Positions 37,162 to 47,299 of a stretch of DNA of 64,000 nucleotides are shown here, piece by piece. The notes beneath the pieces were generated by a model that made no database searches, was not told where the DNA came from, and was given only the letters and a program-made list of their open reading frames with translations. The position numbers and the translations under genes were made by a program. Positions within the stretch are counted from its first letter, which is position 1. The number at the start of each line of letters is the position of its first letter. The DNA lies in contig NZ_JH815518.1 in assembly GCF_000297775.1 (NCBI RefSeq), positions 11,149 through 75,148 of the forward strand, written 5' to 3'. Source of the DNA: Sutterella wadsworthensis 2_1_59BFAA (GTDB taxonomy: Bacteria > Pseudomonadota > Gammaproteobacteria > Burkholderiales > Burkholderiaceae_F).

Positions 37162-37532
37162 GCAAGATGGACCTGGTCGTCGTGGCCGTGCTGGGTCTCG
37201 TCCTCTTTGCGCTTGCCATCACGCTCGTCAACGTCCAGTACAGGGCGCGCACGCTCTTCGTGGAGCATGAGCGCGCCGTCGACGTGGGCCGCAGGCTCGC
37301 CGACGACGAGGCCCACCTTCTTCTCAAGGTCCGCAAGGCGTCGCTTCCCGGAAGCATCGCTGACGGCGCGGGTGCGCTCGGACTCGAGGTGGCCAGAGGC
37401 GAGAATACGGTGAACCTGGTGGTGGACGAACATCACAGGGTCACGTTTGCGCCCGACACGGCCGCAGCTCAGGCTGCGGCGGCCGATGGCAAGGCGGGGG
37501 CCTCCGAGGGCTCCAGAGGAGGCCGTCCATGA
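37149..37532 (+). CDS. ftsL: Cell division protein FtsL
   Basis: 127 residues: short cytoplasmic N-terminus, one membrane helix (about 8-28, DLVVVAVLGLVLFALAITLV), then a periplasmic coiled-coil-like region. FtsL joins FtsB and FtsQ in the divisome. The C-terminal 30 residues are low complexity (Ala, Gly, Asp). Identified mainly by topology and position between rsmH and ftsI. Overlaps both neighbours, by 13 bases upstream and 4 downstream. Confidence 0.88.
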   Translation: MRQVSKMDLVVVAVLGLVLFALAITLVNVQYRARTLFVEHERAVDVGRRLADDEAHLLLKVRKASLPGSIADGAGALGLEVARGENTVNLVVDEHHRVTFAPDTAAAQAAAADGKAGASEGSRGGRP

Positions 37533-39364
37533 AGCTGTCGCTTCTCGAATGGATCGAGCGTTCCGTGCTCGCCGTCTGGGAGAAGATCGCGGACTTCCTC
37601 GCAAAGGACCGTGAGGCCAGAAAGGCTGCGCCCGAGCATGCCGCCGACCCCCTCATCATCATTCCCATTCCGAAGAACCGCACCTACCTTGCGTTTTTCG
37701 GAATCCTGATGCTTTTCTTCATTCTTGCGGGCAGAACCTTTTATCTGCAGGTCTTCAACAATGACTTCCTGCAGAACGAGGGCGAAAAGCGCTTTGCGCG
37801 CACGATCACGATCCAGGGGCCCCGAGGCGAGATCCTCGACCGCAACGGCATCGTGCTCGCGTCGAGCCAGCCCTGCCGTAGCGTCTGGGCGGACCCTGCG
37901 CTCGTGCCCCGCAGCACGAAGGAGGAGAAGCAGCAGCTGCGCGAGCTTGCGAAGCTGCTCGGCATCAAGTACTCGGAGCTGCTCAAGAAGCTTGACCACA
38001 GCTCGTCGCCCAACTTCGTCTATCTGGCCCGCAACCGCGATCTCGGCCTGGCCGAGGCCGTCGGTGCACTCAGGATCCCCGGCATCGGTATGTCGCCCGA
38101 AATGCGCCGCCGCTATCCCGACGGTCCCGCCATGGCTCACATCGTGGGATACACGGGTGCGGACGATCACGGACAGGAAGGCGTCGAACTTGCCCGCGAC
38201 CATGTGCTGGCAGGGCGCGCGGGCTCGAGGCGCGTGATCCGCGACCGTCACGGCCGCATCGTCGACGACGTCTGGGCCAAGGAAAGCGAGGCGGGCACCG
38301 ACGTGACCCTTGCGATCGACTCCAGAGTCCAGTTCATCGCCTACGAGGCGCTCAGGGCCGCCATCGAGCGACATCAGGCTAAGGCGGGCGCCGTCGTGGT
38401 GGCGGACGTCAACACGGGCGAGATCATCGCGCTGGCCAACGAGCCCACGTACGATCCGAACGATCGTTCCACGGTGCTTTTCGAGCGCGTGCGCAACCGC
38501 GTGCTCACCGACCAGTTCGAGCCCGGCTCTACGATGAAGCCGTTTGCCATTGCGAAGGCGCTCGACATGGGGCTTGTGGATCCGCTCACGACCATCCAGA
38601 CGTCGCCCGGCAAGCTCACGATCGGCGACCGCACGATCGGCGATACGCACGACTACGGCCTTCTGACGGTGGCCGAGGTCGTGGCCAAGTCCTCCAACAT
38701 CGGCACGGCGAAGATCGCCCTCGAAATCTCGCCACAGACGCTCTATGAGACGTATTCGGAGCTCGGCTTCGGCAATGCGCCCAAGATCGGCTTTCCCGGC
38801 GCGACCTCGGGCAGACTGCGTCCAGGCAAGACCTGGCGCCCCGTCGAGCAGGCGACGATTTCCTACGGACACGGCGTGACCGTCTCCCTCATGCAGCTTG
38901 TCAAGGCGTACACGGCGCTTGCGAGAAACGGCGACGTCATCGACCTCACGCTCTTCAAGCGAATGCCTGGCGAGACTGCCGCAGGCACGCAGGTCTTCAA
39001 GCCTGAAACCGCACGCCGCATGAGGGCCATGATGATGGTGACCGTCAAGCGCGGCGGCACGGCCTCCAACGTCAATGTGGCGGGCTACTCGGTCGCGGGC
39101 AAGACGGGCACGGCCAACAAGGTGAAGAACGGACAGTACACGAGGGACGTGGTGGCGAGCTTCGTGGGCATCGTGCCCGCGACCCAGCCCCGCTTCATCG
39201 TCGCCGTGATGGTCGACGAGCCCAAGAAAGGCCGCTTCGGCGGTCTGGTGGCCGCCCCCGTCTTCAACGAGGTGGCCACGGGTGCGCTGCGCACCCTGAT
39301 GGTTTCGCCCGATGACAAGACGGCGCCTGCGGGCGGCGGGCTTCTCGCGAAGGTTAGACACTGA
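37529..39364 (+). CDS. ftsI: Peptidoglycan D,D-transpeptidase FtsI (PBP3)
   Basis: 611 residues. One membrane helix near 50-72, a PBP dimerisation domain starting GPRGEILDRNG, and the transpeptidase domain with Ser334-x-x-Lys337 (GSTMKPF), Ser388-Ser-Asn390, and Lys525-Thr-Gly (AGKTGTANK). It crosslinks septal murein. Translationally coupled to ftsL by ATGA overlap. The final 20 residues are Gly/Ala-rich. Confidence 0.97.
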   Translation: MKLSLLEWIERSVLAVWEKIADFLAKDREARKAAPEHAADPLIIIPIPKNRTYLAFFGILMLFFILAGRTFYLQVFNNDFLQNEGEKRFARTITIQGPRGEILDRNGIVLASSQPCRSVWADPALVPRSTKEEKQQLRELAKLLGIKYSELLKKLDHSSSPNFVYLARNRDLGLAEAVGALRIPGIGMSPEMRRRYPDGPAMAHIVGYTGADDHGQEGVELARDHVLAGRAGSRRVIRDRHGRIVDDVWAKESEAGTDVTLAIDSRVQFIAYEALRAAIERHQAKAGAVVVADVNTGEIIALANEPTYDPNDRSTVLFERVRNRVLTDQFEPGSTMKPFAIAKALDMGLVDPLTTIQTSPGKLTIGDRTIGDTHDYGLLTVAEVVAKSSNIGTAKIALEISPQTLYETYSELGFGNAPKIGFPGATSGRLRPGKTWRPVEQATISYGHGVTVSLMQLVKAYTALARNGDVIDLTLFKRMPGETAAGTQVFKPETARRMRAMMMVTVKRGGTASNVNVAGYSVAGKTGTANKVKNGQYTRDVVASFVGIVPATQPRFIVAVMVDEPKKGRFGGLVAAPVFNEVATGALRTLMVSPDDKTAPAGGGLLAKVRH

Positions 39365-39387
39365 CAACGCAATGGATTGAACACAAG

Positions 39388-40899
39388 ATGAACAAGTCGA
39401 TGAACGAAGTGACGGCCTGGCTCAAGGCCCTTGTGCATGACGGCGCCCATCTGCGGCTCGACAGCCGCAGCGTGAAGCCGGGCGACGTCTTCGTCGCCGT
39501 TCCCGGCCTCAAGGCCGATGGCCGCGCATTCATCCGCGTGGCGGCCGCGCGAGGCGCGGCAGGCGTGCTGATGGAGACGCGCAACGATGCGCCCGACGCC
39601 GAGCGCTTCCCGATCGCCAGCCTTTCCGTCGACGACCTCTCGAAGCACCTAGGAGAGGTGGCGGCCGCCTTCTACGGCGACCCGTCCTCGAGGATGACGG
39701 GCGTCGCCGTGACGGGCACGAACGGCAAGACGACGACCACGCACTGGATCGCCGCGCTTCTGACGAACTTCGGCACGCCCTGCGCCGTCATGGGCACGGT
39801 GGGCTGCAGGTTCGCGGGCGAGTCCTTCGACATGCCCGCGCTCACGACGCCCGACGCCGTGAGCCTTCAGGGCGTCTACGCCGACCTTGAAAAGGCTGGC
39901 GCGAAGGCCTTTGCCGTCGAGGCAAGTTCGATCGGGCTTGAGCAGGGCCGCATGACGGGATCCCATTTCGACACGGCCGTCTTCACAAATCTGACGCGCG
40001 ATCATCTTGACTACCACGTTACCATGGACGCCTATGCCGAAGCCAAGGCCATTCTTTTCGCCTGGCCCGGCCTCAGGACCGCGGTCGTCAATGTCGACGA
40101 CCCTTATGCGGGACTCATGGCCGAGACGGCGAGGGAGAACGGCGCGGCCGTCTGGGCGACGACCCTGACGGGCGTCGTGCCTTTTGCGGCCGACCATGTC
40201 GTCGAGGCCTCGGACATCGAGGCCACCGAGGCGGGCACGCGTTTCCTGATGAAGGTGGACGGAGCTGCGACGTCTGTGCACCTTGCGCAGGTGGGCGGCT
40301 TCAACGTCTCGAACTTCATTCAGGCGGCCACCGTGCTGCTTGCAAAGGGCTGCGAAGCAGACAGGCTCGCGGCCTGGGCCGAGTCGCTTGCGTCGCCTCC
40401 GGGTCGCATGCAGCTCATGCGCGCCGAGGGCGCGCCTCTTGCGGTGGTCGACTACAGCCATACGCCCGATGCGCTTGAAAAGGCGCTTGAGAGCCTGAGG
40501 CCTGTGGCACAGGCCCGCGGCGGTCGCCTCTGGGCGGTCTTTGGCTGCGGCGGCGACCGTGACGCAGGCAAGCGTCCCGTCATGGGCGGCATCGCCGTCA
40601 GGCTCGCCGACGAGGTCGTCGTCACGAGCGACAATCCGCGCACGGAGGATCCCGACGCGATCATCGCCGACATTTCGGCGGGCGCACCCGGCGCCCGAGT
40701 CGTGACGGACAGGGCCGAGGCGATTCATCACGCCGTTGCCGAGGCCGACGGAGCCGACGTTGTGCTCATCGCCGGCAAGGGCCATGAGGATTATCAGGAA
40801 ATCAACGGCGTTAAGCACCACTTCAGCGATTCCGAAGTCGTGCGCGAGGCCTTCAACGAACGACGCGTGCAGATGCTGCGCGCGGTTGAGGGAGTCTGA
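39388..40899 (+). CDS. murE: UDP-N-acetylmuramoyl-L-alanyl-D-glutamate--2,6-diaminopimelate ligase
   Basis: 503 residues, Mur ligase family. P-loop GTNGKTTTTHW, and the C-terminal SDNPRTEDP, the motif that selects meso-diaminopimelate over lysine, so the wall is Dap-type. VVDYSHTPDALEKAL is also typical. ATG 39388 lies 23 bases after ftsI; murF starts 2 bases after the stop. Confidence 0.96.
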   Translation: MNKSMNEVTAWLKALVHDGAHLRLDSRSVKPGDVFVAVPGLKADGRAFIRVAAARGAAGVLMETRNDAPDAERFPIASLSVDDLSKHLGEVAAAFYGDPSSRMTGVAVTGTNGKTTTTHWIAALLTNFGTPCAVMGTVGCRFAGESFDMPALTTPDAVSLQGVYADLEKAGAKAFAVEASSIGLEQGRMTGSHFDTAVFTNLTRDHLDYHVTMDAYAEAKAILFAWPGLRTAVVNVDDPYAGLMAETARENGAAVWATTLTGVVPFAADHVVEASDIEATEAGTRFLMKVDGAATSVHLAQVGGFNVSNFIQAATVLLAKGCEADRLAAWAESLASPPGRMQLMRAEGAPLAVVDYSHTPDALEKALESLRPVAQARGGRLWAVFGCGGDRDAGKRPVMGGIAVRLADEVVVTSDNPRTEDPDAIIADISAGAPGARVVTDRAEAIHHAVAEADGADVVLIAGKGHEDYQEINGVKHHFSDSEVVREAFNERRVQMLRAVEGV

Positions 40900-40901
40900 T
40901 C

Positions 40902-42254
40902 ATGGAATGCCTGCAGCAACTTCTTGAAGCGCTCGAGCCGGTTGTCGTTGCGGCGGCCGGAGACTTTTCGCAGTCCTACGAGGGCTTTTCGACGGACACC
41001 CGCACGGTGAAGGCGGGAAATGTCTTCGTTGCGCTTTCGGGCGAGCGTTTTGACGGGCACGACTTTGTTGTCGGAGCGGCCGAGGCGGGCGCCGTGTGCG
41101 CCATCGTCGAACGCAAGGTGGACGCCGCCATCACCCAGATCGTCGTCACGGACTCGGGGCTGGCCTTCGGGCTTGCGGCCAAGGCCTGGCGCGGACGCTT
41201 TGCGCTTCCGCTCGCTGTCGTCGCCGGCAGCAACGGCAAGACCACGACGACCCAGATGCTTGCATCGATCCTCCTCGTGCGATGGGGCGCCGAGCGCATG
41301 TGCGCGACCGAAGGCAACTTCAACAACGAGGTCGGCGTGCCCAAGATGCTTCTGAAGCTTGCCTTCGAGCACCGCGGTGCGGTGATCGAGTGCGGCATGA
41401 ACCACAGGGGCGAAATGGCGAGGCTCGCCGACTGGACGCGTCCGACCGTGGCGCTGCTTACCAACGCGCAGCGCGAGCATCAGGAGTTCCTCAGGGGCGT
41501 CGAGGAGACGGCCCGTGAAAACGGACTCGTGATCGCCGCCCTCCCCGAGAGCGGCACGGCGGTCTATCCCGCCGACGACGCATGCGCGGACATCTGGGCC
41601 GACCTCGCGCTCGCGCGCGGCGTCGACGAGCTGACCTATTCGACTGATCCCGACGTCGAGGCCGACGTCATGGGCCGAGTCGAGAACGGAGAGCTCGTGA
41701 TCTCGACGGACGAAGGCGACGTGGTGCGCACGAAGCTTCGCATTACGGGAAGCCACAACGTGCACAACGCCACGGGCGCTGCGGCTGCGGCTTTTGCCAT
41801 GGGCATCGGCCCCGAGGCCGTTGCGGCGGGGCTCGGCGCCTTCGAGCCTGTTCCCGGACGCGGCACGCGTTTCGTCGGAAAGCACCTTGTTGTGATCGAC
41901 GAGGCATACAATGCCAATCCCGACAGCGTGCGCGCCGCCATGAACGTCCTTGCGGGCGAGGCGGGCCCGAGGACCTTCATCCTGGGCGACATGGGCGAGA
42001 TCGGCGACAGCGCCGAAGAAGCCCACCGCGAGGCCGGCGAGTACGCCAGATCGCTCGGCATCGACGCCCTCTACGCCTGCGGTCCGCTTTCCCGTCATGC
42101 AGCGGAGGCCTTCGGCGAAGGCGGCCGCTGGTTCGAGACCAGAGACGCCCTCATCGAGGCACTCAAGGGTCTCAGGGGGACGGCGACCGTCAAGGCGAGC
42201 CACTTCATGGGCTTTGCGGCCGTCGTGCGCGCCCTGCAGGACAACGAAGAATAA
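40902..42254 (+). CDS. murF: UDP-N-acetylmuramoyl-tripeptide--D-alanyl-D-alanine ligase
   Basis: 450 residues. P-loop AGSNGKTTTTQML, then NFNNEVGVPKMLL and DEAYNANPDSVRAAM, all typical of MurF. It adds D-Ala-D-Ala to complete the pentapeptide. Two bases separate it from murE; mraY starts about 50 bases on, after a small hairpin. Confidence 0.96.
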   Translation: MECLQQLLEALEPVVVAAAGDFSQSYEGFSTDTRTVKAGNVFVALSGERFDGHDFVVGAAEAGAVCAIVERKVDAAITQIVVTDSGLAFGLAAKAWRGRFALPLAVVAGSNGKTTTTQMLASILLVRWGAERMCATEGNFNNEVGVPKMLLKLAFEHRGAVIECGMNHRGEMARLADWTRPTVALLTNAQREHQEFLRGVEETARENGLVIAALPESGTAVYPADDACADIWADLALARGVDELTYSTDPDVEADVMGRVENGELVISTDEGDVVRTKLRITGSHNVHNATGAAAAAFAMGIGPEAVAAGLGAFEPVPGRGTRFVGKHLVVIDEAYNANPDSVRAAMNVLAGEAGPRTFILGDMGEIGDSAEEAHREAGEYARSLGIDALYACGPLSRHAAEAFGEGGRWFETRDALIEALKGLRGTATVKASHFMGFAAVVRALQDNEE

Positions 42255-42278
42255 ACCCAGCAATCCAAGAACAAAGAG

Positions 42279-42296
42279 AGCCTGAGCCTTCAGGCT
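42279..42296 (+). promoter_or_regulatory. Hairpin covering the region just before mraY
   Basis: Seven-base arms AGCCTGA/TCAGGCT around GCCT, followed by TT and then the mraY ATG at 42304. The only weak ribosome-site-like sequence before mraY (AGGC) is in the right arm, so the fold could limit mraY translation. Confidence 0.35.
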
Positions 42297-42303
42297 TTGC
42301 AAC

Positions 42304-43458
42304 ATGCTTCTAGAACTTTTCCGCTCTCTGGCCGACGGTTTCCCGGCCCTCAACGTCTTCAACTACCTGACGCTGCGCGCGGTGCTTGCCGCGCTCACCT
42401 CCATGGGGATCGGGTTTGCGCTCGGTCCCTGGATGATCGCCCGCCTTAAGAACCTGCATTTCGGACAGGCCGTGCGCACCGACGGGCCCAAGACCCATCT
42501 CGTCAAGGACGGCACGCCGACGATGGGCGGCGCGCTCATTCTCTTCGCCATCACGGTTTCGACTCTGCTCTGGGCCGATCTCTCCAACCGCTTCATCTGG
42601 GTCGTGCTCTTCGTGACGCTCGGCTACGGCTCCATCGGCTGGATCGACGACTACCGCAAGGTCGTGCACCACAATCCCAAGGGCATGAGCGCGAGGGAGA
42701 AGTTCTCGTGGCAGTCCGTGATCGGCCTTGCCGCAGCCTTCTACCTTGTATTTGCGCTTTCCGTTCCTGCGGGCGGAACGCTCACCGAGACGATTGCGGG
42801 CTGGGTCGAGGCTGGCTTCCCGCTCGACATCTCGAGCAACCTTCACCTTCTCATCCCGTGCTTCAAGGACATCGCCCTTCCGCTCGGCCTGGTGGGCTTC
42901 ATGGTCTTCACGTATGTGGTGATCGTCGGCAGCTCCAACGCCGTGAACCTCACCGACGGCCTCGACGGTCTTGCCATCCTTCCGAGCGTCATGGTGGGCG
43001 GTGCGCTGGGCATCTTCGCCTACGTCGTGGGACGTCCCGACTATGCGGGCTATCTGATCTTTCCCTACATTCCGGGGGCGGGCGAACTCGTCGTGATCGC
43101 AGGGGGCCTGCTCGGCGCAGGTCTCGCGTTCCTCTGGTACAACGCCCATCCCGCCCAGGTCTTCATGGGCGACGTGGGCGCGCTGGCGCTCGGCGGCTGC
43201 CTCGGCACCATGGCCGTCATCACCCGTCAGGAACTCGTGCTCGCCGTCATGGGCGGCATCTTCGTCGTGGAGACGCTCTCCGTCATGATTCAGACGGTCT
43301 ACTTCCGCCTCTCCCACGGCAAGCGCATCTTCCTGATGGCTCCCGTCCATCATCACTTCGAGCTCAAGGGCTGGAAGGAGACCCAGGTCGTCACGCGCTT
43401 CTGGATCATCACGATGATCCTCGTGCTCATCGGCCTTTCGACGCTCAAGATCCGCTGA
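42304..43458 (+). CDS. mraY: Phospho-N-acetylmuramoyl-pentapeptide transferase
   Basis: 384 residues with about ten membrane helices. It makes lipid I on the inner leaflet. [34 protein letters not shown] and [11 protein letters not shown] are the family signature blocks with the catalytic Asp residues. Position murF-mraY-murD is standard. Confidence 0.97.
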   Translation: MLLELFRSLADGFPALNVFNYLTLRAVLAALTSMGIGFALGPWMIARLKNLHFGQAVRTDGPKTHLVKDGTPTMGGALILFAITVSTLLWADLSNRFIWVVLFVTLGYGSIGWIDDYRKVVHHNPKGMSAREKFSWQSVIGLAAAFYLVFALSVPAGGTLTETIAGWVEAGFPLDISSNLHLLIPCFKDIALPLGLVGFMVFTYVVIVGSSNAVNLTDGLDGLAILPSVMVGGALGIFAYVVGRPDYAGYLIFPYIPGAGELVVIAGGLLGAGLAFLWYNAHPAQVFMGDVGALALGGCLGTMAVITRQELVLAVMGGIFVVETLSVMIQTVYFRLSHGKRIFLMAPVHHHFELKGWKETQVVTRFWIITMILVLIGLSTLKIR

Positions 43459-43500
43459 CGGGCAGGGCGTTCCGCGGGGTTTGAAAAGGACAGTTTGATC

Positions 43501-44943
43501 ATGAAGCAGGAAGTTGACAAGAAGACCGCCCTCATCGTTGGGCTCGGCGCCTCTGGGCTCGCCTGTGCGCATCATCTCGGTCGCCGCGGATGGAAAATCC
43601 GCGCGGCCGACACGCGCGAGGCGCCCGCCGGTGCGCAAAGGCTCGGGGCCGAGATGCCCGATGCGGAAATCCGCACGGGCGGCCTGCCCGAATCGCTCCT
43701 CGACGGCGTTTCGCTCGTCGTGATGTCCCCCGGGCTTTCCACCCGCTTCGGTGCGGCTGCACCGCTTGTCGCGAGCGCCAGGGCCCGCGACATTGAGGTC
43801 GTGGGCGAGATCGAACTCTTCGCCAGAGCGCTCGCAGACCTTGAGGCCCGCACGGGTTACCGCCCCGTCGTAATCGGCGTGACCGGCACGAACGGCAAGA
43901 CGACCACGACGACGCTGGTCACGAAGATGGCCGCCGAGGGCGGCCGTCGTGCGACGGCTGCGGGCAACATCGGCCCCAACGCCGTGACCGAGCTCGACAA
44001 GGCGCTCGATGCAGGCGTTCTGCCCGAGGTCTGGGTGCTTGAGCTCTCGAGCTTTCAGCTCGACACGACGTCGAGCCTCAAGTGCGTATCCGCAGCTGTT
44101 CTGAACGTCACCGAGGACCACCTTGATTGGCACGGCGACATGAAGGCCTACGCCGAGGCGAAGGGGCGCATCTTCAAGCAGGACACCGTTCGCGTCGTCA
44201 ATCGCGAGGACGCCGAGACGCTCCGTCTTGCACAGGGAGGTCCCGTGCGCACGTTCGGCGGCGGTGAGCCCGTCAAGGCGGGCGAATACGGCCTCGCCAG
44301 AGGGGCTGACGGCCTGCTGTGGCTTTCCAGGCTTGATGAGGGCGCGTCTGAGCCCACGCTCTTCTGCCCTGAAAAGTCGCTTCTCATTGCCGGCCGCCAC
44401 AACGCGATGAACGCACTTGCCGCGCTCGCCCTCATCGAGGCTGCAGGCCTGCCCGTCGGACCTGCGCTCGCCGCGCTTGCCGCGTACGGGGGCGAGCCGC
44501 ATCGAGTCGAGCGCGTGCTCGATTGTGACGGCGTTACCTTCATCGACGACTCGAAGGGCACCAACGTGGGCGCTGTGGCCGCTGCCGTTAAGGGCTTCGC
44601 AGCTCAGGGCCGCCGCATCCTCATCATTCTCGGCGGAGACGGCAAGGGGCAGGATTTCTCGCCTCTGGTCGAAGCCCTGAAAGGCACGGCTGGCGCCGTC
44701 GCCCTCATCGGGCGCGACGCGCCCCTGATCGAGGAGGCGCTTTCCGCTACGGGCATTCCCATGGCGCGTCAGACGACGCTTGAGGAAGCCGTGTACTGGC
44801 TCTGGGCAAGGCATGCGCAGGGAGACGTGCTTCTTCTCTCGCCCGCCTGCGCCTCCTGGGACATGTTCAGGGACTATGCCGAGCGAAGCGCCCGATTCAT
44901 TGCCTGTGCCCGCGCGATTGCGGCCGAGGAGCAGGCGTGCTGA
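43501..44943 (+). CDS. murD: UDP-N-acetylmuramoylalanine--D-glutamate ligase
   Basis: 480 residues. N-terminal Rossmann part (LIVGLGASGLACAHHL), P-loop VTGTNGKTTTTTL, and FIDDSKGTNVGAV in the C-terminal domain. It adds D-glutamate to UDP-MurNAc-L-Ala. ATG 43501 has AAAGGA upstream. The stop overlaps the ftsW start by 7 bases. Confidence 0.96.
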   Translation: MKQEVDKKTALIVGLGASGLACAHHLGRRGWKIRAADTREAPAGAQRLGAEMPDAEIRTGGLPESLLDGVSLVVMSPGLSTRFGAAAPLVASARARDIEVVGEIELFARALADLEARTGYRPVVIGVTGTNGKTTTTTLVTKMAAEGGRRATAAGNIGPNAVTELDKALDAGVLPEVWVLELSSFQLDTTSSLKCVSAAVLNVTEDHLDWHGDMKAYAEAKGRIFKQDTVRVVNREDAETLRLAQGGPVRTFGGGEPVKAGEYGLARGADGLLWLSRLDEGASEPTLFCPEKSLLIAGRHNAMNALAALALIEAAGLPVGPALAALAAYGGEPHRVERVLDCDGVTFIDDSKGTNVGAVAAAVKGFAAQGRRILIILGGDGKGQDFSPLVEALKGTAGAVALIGRDAPLIEEALSATGIPMARQTTLEEAVYWLWARHAQGDVLLLSPACASWDMFRDYAERSARFIACARAIAAEEQAC

Positions 44944-46142
44944 GCTTCGGACGGAAAAAGAAGAAGGAGGACTGGCAGACGCAGGGGCGCGCCGTCGCGA
45001 CGCTCAAGGAGCGTGCGAACGCGAGCCTTGAGGTGATCATCTGCGTGGCCGCACTGCTCGGCATCGGCACCGTCATGGTGTACTCCGCCACGTCCGTCTT
45101 CGCCGACAACTCCCGTTACGGCGTCGACGCGCTCTACTTCGTCATGAAGCATCTGCAGAGCATCGTCGTCGGTGTCTGCGCGGGCTGGATCGTCACGAAG
45201 ATTCCGATGAGCTTCTGGCAGCGCTACGCGCTCTGGGTGTTCTTCGGGGCGCTCATCCTGCTGGTGTGCGTGCTGCTGCCGGGCGTCGGCAAAACCGTCA
45301 ACGGCGCGAAGCGCTGGATCAGTCTGGGCGTGATGAACCTACAGGTCTCGGAAATCATGAAGGTCGCGGCTCTGATCATGGCTGCATGGTTCGCCGTGAT
45401 GAGGCAGGAATACATGCATTCCTTCCAGAAGGGCTTCATCCCGATGGCGTTCGCCATGGTGGCCATTGCGGCCCTCATCATTCAGCAGCCCGACCTCGGG
45501 GCCATGGTGGTCATCGTCGCCGAAATCATGGGCGTGCTGTTTTTAGGCGGCCTCTCCTTTAAAATCTTCACTTTTGTGATCTCGGTCGTCGTGGGCTTCG
45601 TCTTCTGGATGATCATCGACACGCCGTGGCGCTTGGGCAGAATCTTTGCATACTGGGATCCTTGGGCTCCCGAGCACGTGCTCGACAAGGCTTACCAGCT
45701 GTCGCACTCCCTGATCGCATTCGGACGCGGAGAACTCTTCGGCGTGGGCCTCGGCGGCTCGGTCGAGAAGCTCTACTACCTTCCCGAGGCGCACACCGAC
45801 TTCATCATGGCGGTGATCGCCGAGGAGACGGGCTTCGTGGGCGTCTGCCTCGTTCTCTTCATTTACTATTGGCTTATTAGGCATGCGTTCGAGATCGGAC
45901 GCGTGTCGATCAAATTGGAAAGATTCTTTCAGGGTCTTCTTGCGCAGGGCATCGGCGTATGGTTCGGCGTGCAGGTCTTCATTAACGTGGGCGTGGCCTC
46001 GGGGCTACTGCCGACCAAGGGTCTGACGCTTCCCTTCGTGAGCTTCGGGGGCAGCGCCTTGCTCTCGGGCCTCATCGCCATCGGCCTGCTGCTGCGCGTT
46101 GACAAGGAAAACAGAATGCTGATGCGCGGAGGTCAGGTGTGA
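44937..46142 (+). CDS. ftsW: Peptidoglycan glycosyltransferase FtsW (SEDS family)
   Basis: 401 residues, about ten membrane helices. It polymerises septal glycan with FtsI. GVGKTVNGAKRWISLG, QPDLGAMVV, LPEAHTDFIMAVIAEETGF and LPFVSFGGSALLSG are SEDS signatures. Start GTG 44937 inside the murD end; the first 30 residues are basic and cytoplasmic. Overlaps murG by 4 bases. Confidence 0.96.
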   Translation: MLSFGRKKKKEDWQTQGRAVATLKERANASLEVIICVAALLGIGTVMVYSATSVFADNSRYGVDALYFVMKHLQSIVVGVCAGWIVTKIPMSFWQRYALWVFFGALILLVCVLLPGVGKTVNGAKRWISLGVMNLQVSEIMKVAALIMAAWFAVMRQEYMHSFQKGFIPMAFAMVAIAALIIQQPDLGAMVVIVAEIMGVLFLGGLSFKIFTFVISVVVGFVFWMIIDTPWRLGRIFAYWDPWAPEHVLDKAYQLSHSLIAFGRGELFGVGLGGSVEKLYYLPEAHTDFIMAVIAEETGFVGVCLVLFIYYWLIRHAFEIGRVSIKLERFFQGLLAQGIGVWFGVQVFINVGVASGLLPTKGLTLPFVSFGGSALLSGLIAIGLLLRVDKENRMLMRGGQV

Positions 46143-47251
46143 GCACGGATTCGAAACATTTGGTGATTCTTGCGGCCGGTACGGGCGGTCACGTGATGCC
46201 CGGCCTTGCCGTGGCGAAGGTCATGGCAAGCAGGGGATGGAAGATCTCCTGGGTCGGCACGGTCGCAGGCATGGAGCGCGGGCTCGTGGAGCGCCACGGC
46301 ATTCCGTTCCACGCACTCGACTTTCAGGGCGTGCGCGGCCGCGGTCCGCTCGGCGCGATCAAGGGCGGCTTCAAGCTGATCGGCGCATTCTTCGCGTCGA
46401 TGAAGCTTCTCAATGAGCTAAAGCCCGACGCCGTCTTCTCGACGGGCGGCTACGTCGCCGTGCCGTTCGGCTTTGCCGCTCACCGCAGGAAGCTTCCGCT
46501 CGTGATGATGAACTGCGATGCGGACCTGCTGATGTCCACCAATACGCTGCTTCCCTTCTGCGACGCGCTCGCCTGCGGCTTTGCCGGCGGCGCGAGGACG
46601 TTTGCGAAGGAAAAGGGCCGCACGACGGGCAACCCCGTTCGTGAGGAGATTGTCGCCGTCTCACCCCCGCAGGACCGCATGGCGAACCGCACGGGGCCGC
46701 TGCGCGTCTTCATCTTCGGCGGCAGCCTCGGCGCCCAGGTCTTCAACGACAACATGCCCGCCGTCTTTGCGGCCATTCCGCAGGAGCAGCGTCCGATCAT
46801 CGTTCATCAGACGGGCAAGGACCGCGATGCGCCCGTGCGCGAGGCCTATGAAAAGCTCGGCGTCAAGGCCGAGGTTGTTCCCTTCATCAACGACATGGCG
46901 GCCCGATACGAGGACTGCGACGTGGTGATCTGCCGCGCGGGCGCGACGAGCGTCTCCGAGCTTTGCGCGGCGGGCGTGGCGAGCATTCTCGTTCCGTTCG
47001 TCGCCAAGACGACGGCGCATCAGACGGGCAACGCGAAGTACATGGTCGAGCGTCATGCCGCGATCATGGTGCCGCAGCCCGAGTTTACGGTCGAGCGCAT
47101 GGCCGAACTCATCTCGGGGCTCACCCGCGACCATCTGCTTGAGCTTGCGAAGAACGCCCGTGCGACGGCGCGTCCGCAGGCCGCCGAGGCCGTGGCGAAC
47201 CTCATCGTCGAAACCGTCGCCCGCAGGACGGGAGCGCAGGACGCCAAGTAA
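46139..47251 (+). CDS. murG: UDP-GlcNAc--lipid I N-acetylglucosaminyltransferase
   Basis: 370 residues, GT-B glycosyltransferase at the inner membrane; makes lipid II. AAGTGGHVMPGLAVA at the N-terminus is the lipid-binding glycine loop, with VFSTGGYVAVP and the C-terminal ICRAGATSVSEL. GTG start 46139 in a GTGA-type overlap with ftsW. Confidence 0.96.
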   Translation: MSTDSKHLVILAAGTGGHVMPGLAVAKVMASRGWKISWVGTVAGMERGLVERHGIPFHALDFQGVRGRGPLGAIKGGFKLIGAFFASMKLLNELKPDAVFSTGGYVAVPFGFAAHRRKLPLVMMNCDADLLMSTNTLLPFCDALACGFAGGARTFAKEKGRTTGNPVREEIVAVSPPQDRMANRTGPLRVFIFGGSLGAQVFNDNMPAVFAAIPQEQRPIIVHQTGKDRDAPVREAYEKLGVKAEVVPFINDMAARYEDCDVVICRAGATSVSELCAAGVASILVPFVAKTTAHQTGNAKYMVERHAAIMVPQPEFTVERMAELISGLTRDHLLELAKNARATARPQAAEAVANLIVETVARRTGAQDAK

Positions 47252-47260
47252 AGGATTGAC

Positions 47261-47282
47261 GGGCGGGATCCCTTTCCCGCCC
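47261..47282. repeat. Hairpin between murG and murC
   Basis: Arms GGGCGGG/CCCGCCC around ATCCCTTT, no T tract. It lies in one of the few real gaps of the cluster, so it may protect or partly end the upstream message. Confidence 0.4.
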
Positions 47283-47299
47283 TCTGAGGAGATTCAAGC

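Noticed and set aside
42310-44814. An 834-codon open frame antisense to mraY and murD
   Set aside because: Same composition effect; both sense genes carry full family motifs. Similar shadows lie opposite ftsI (37469-39367), glpK/glpD (2920-4323) and groEL (24404-25630).
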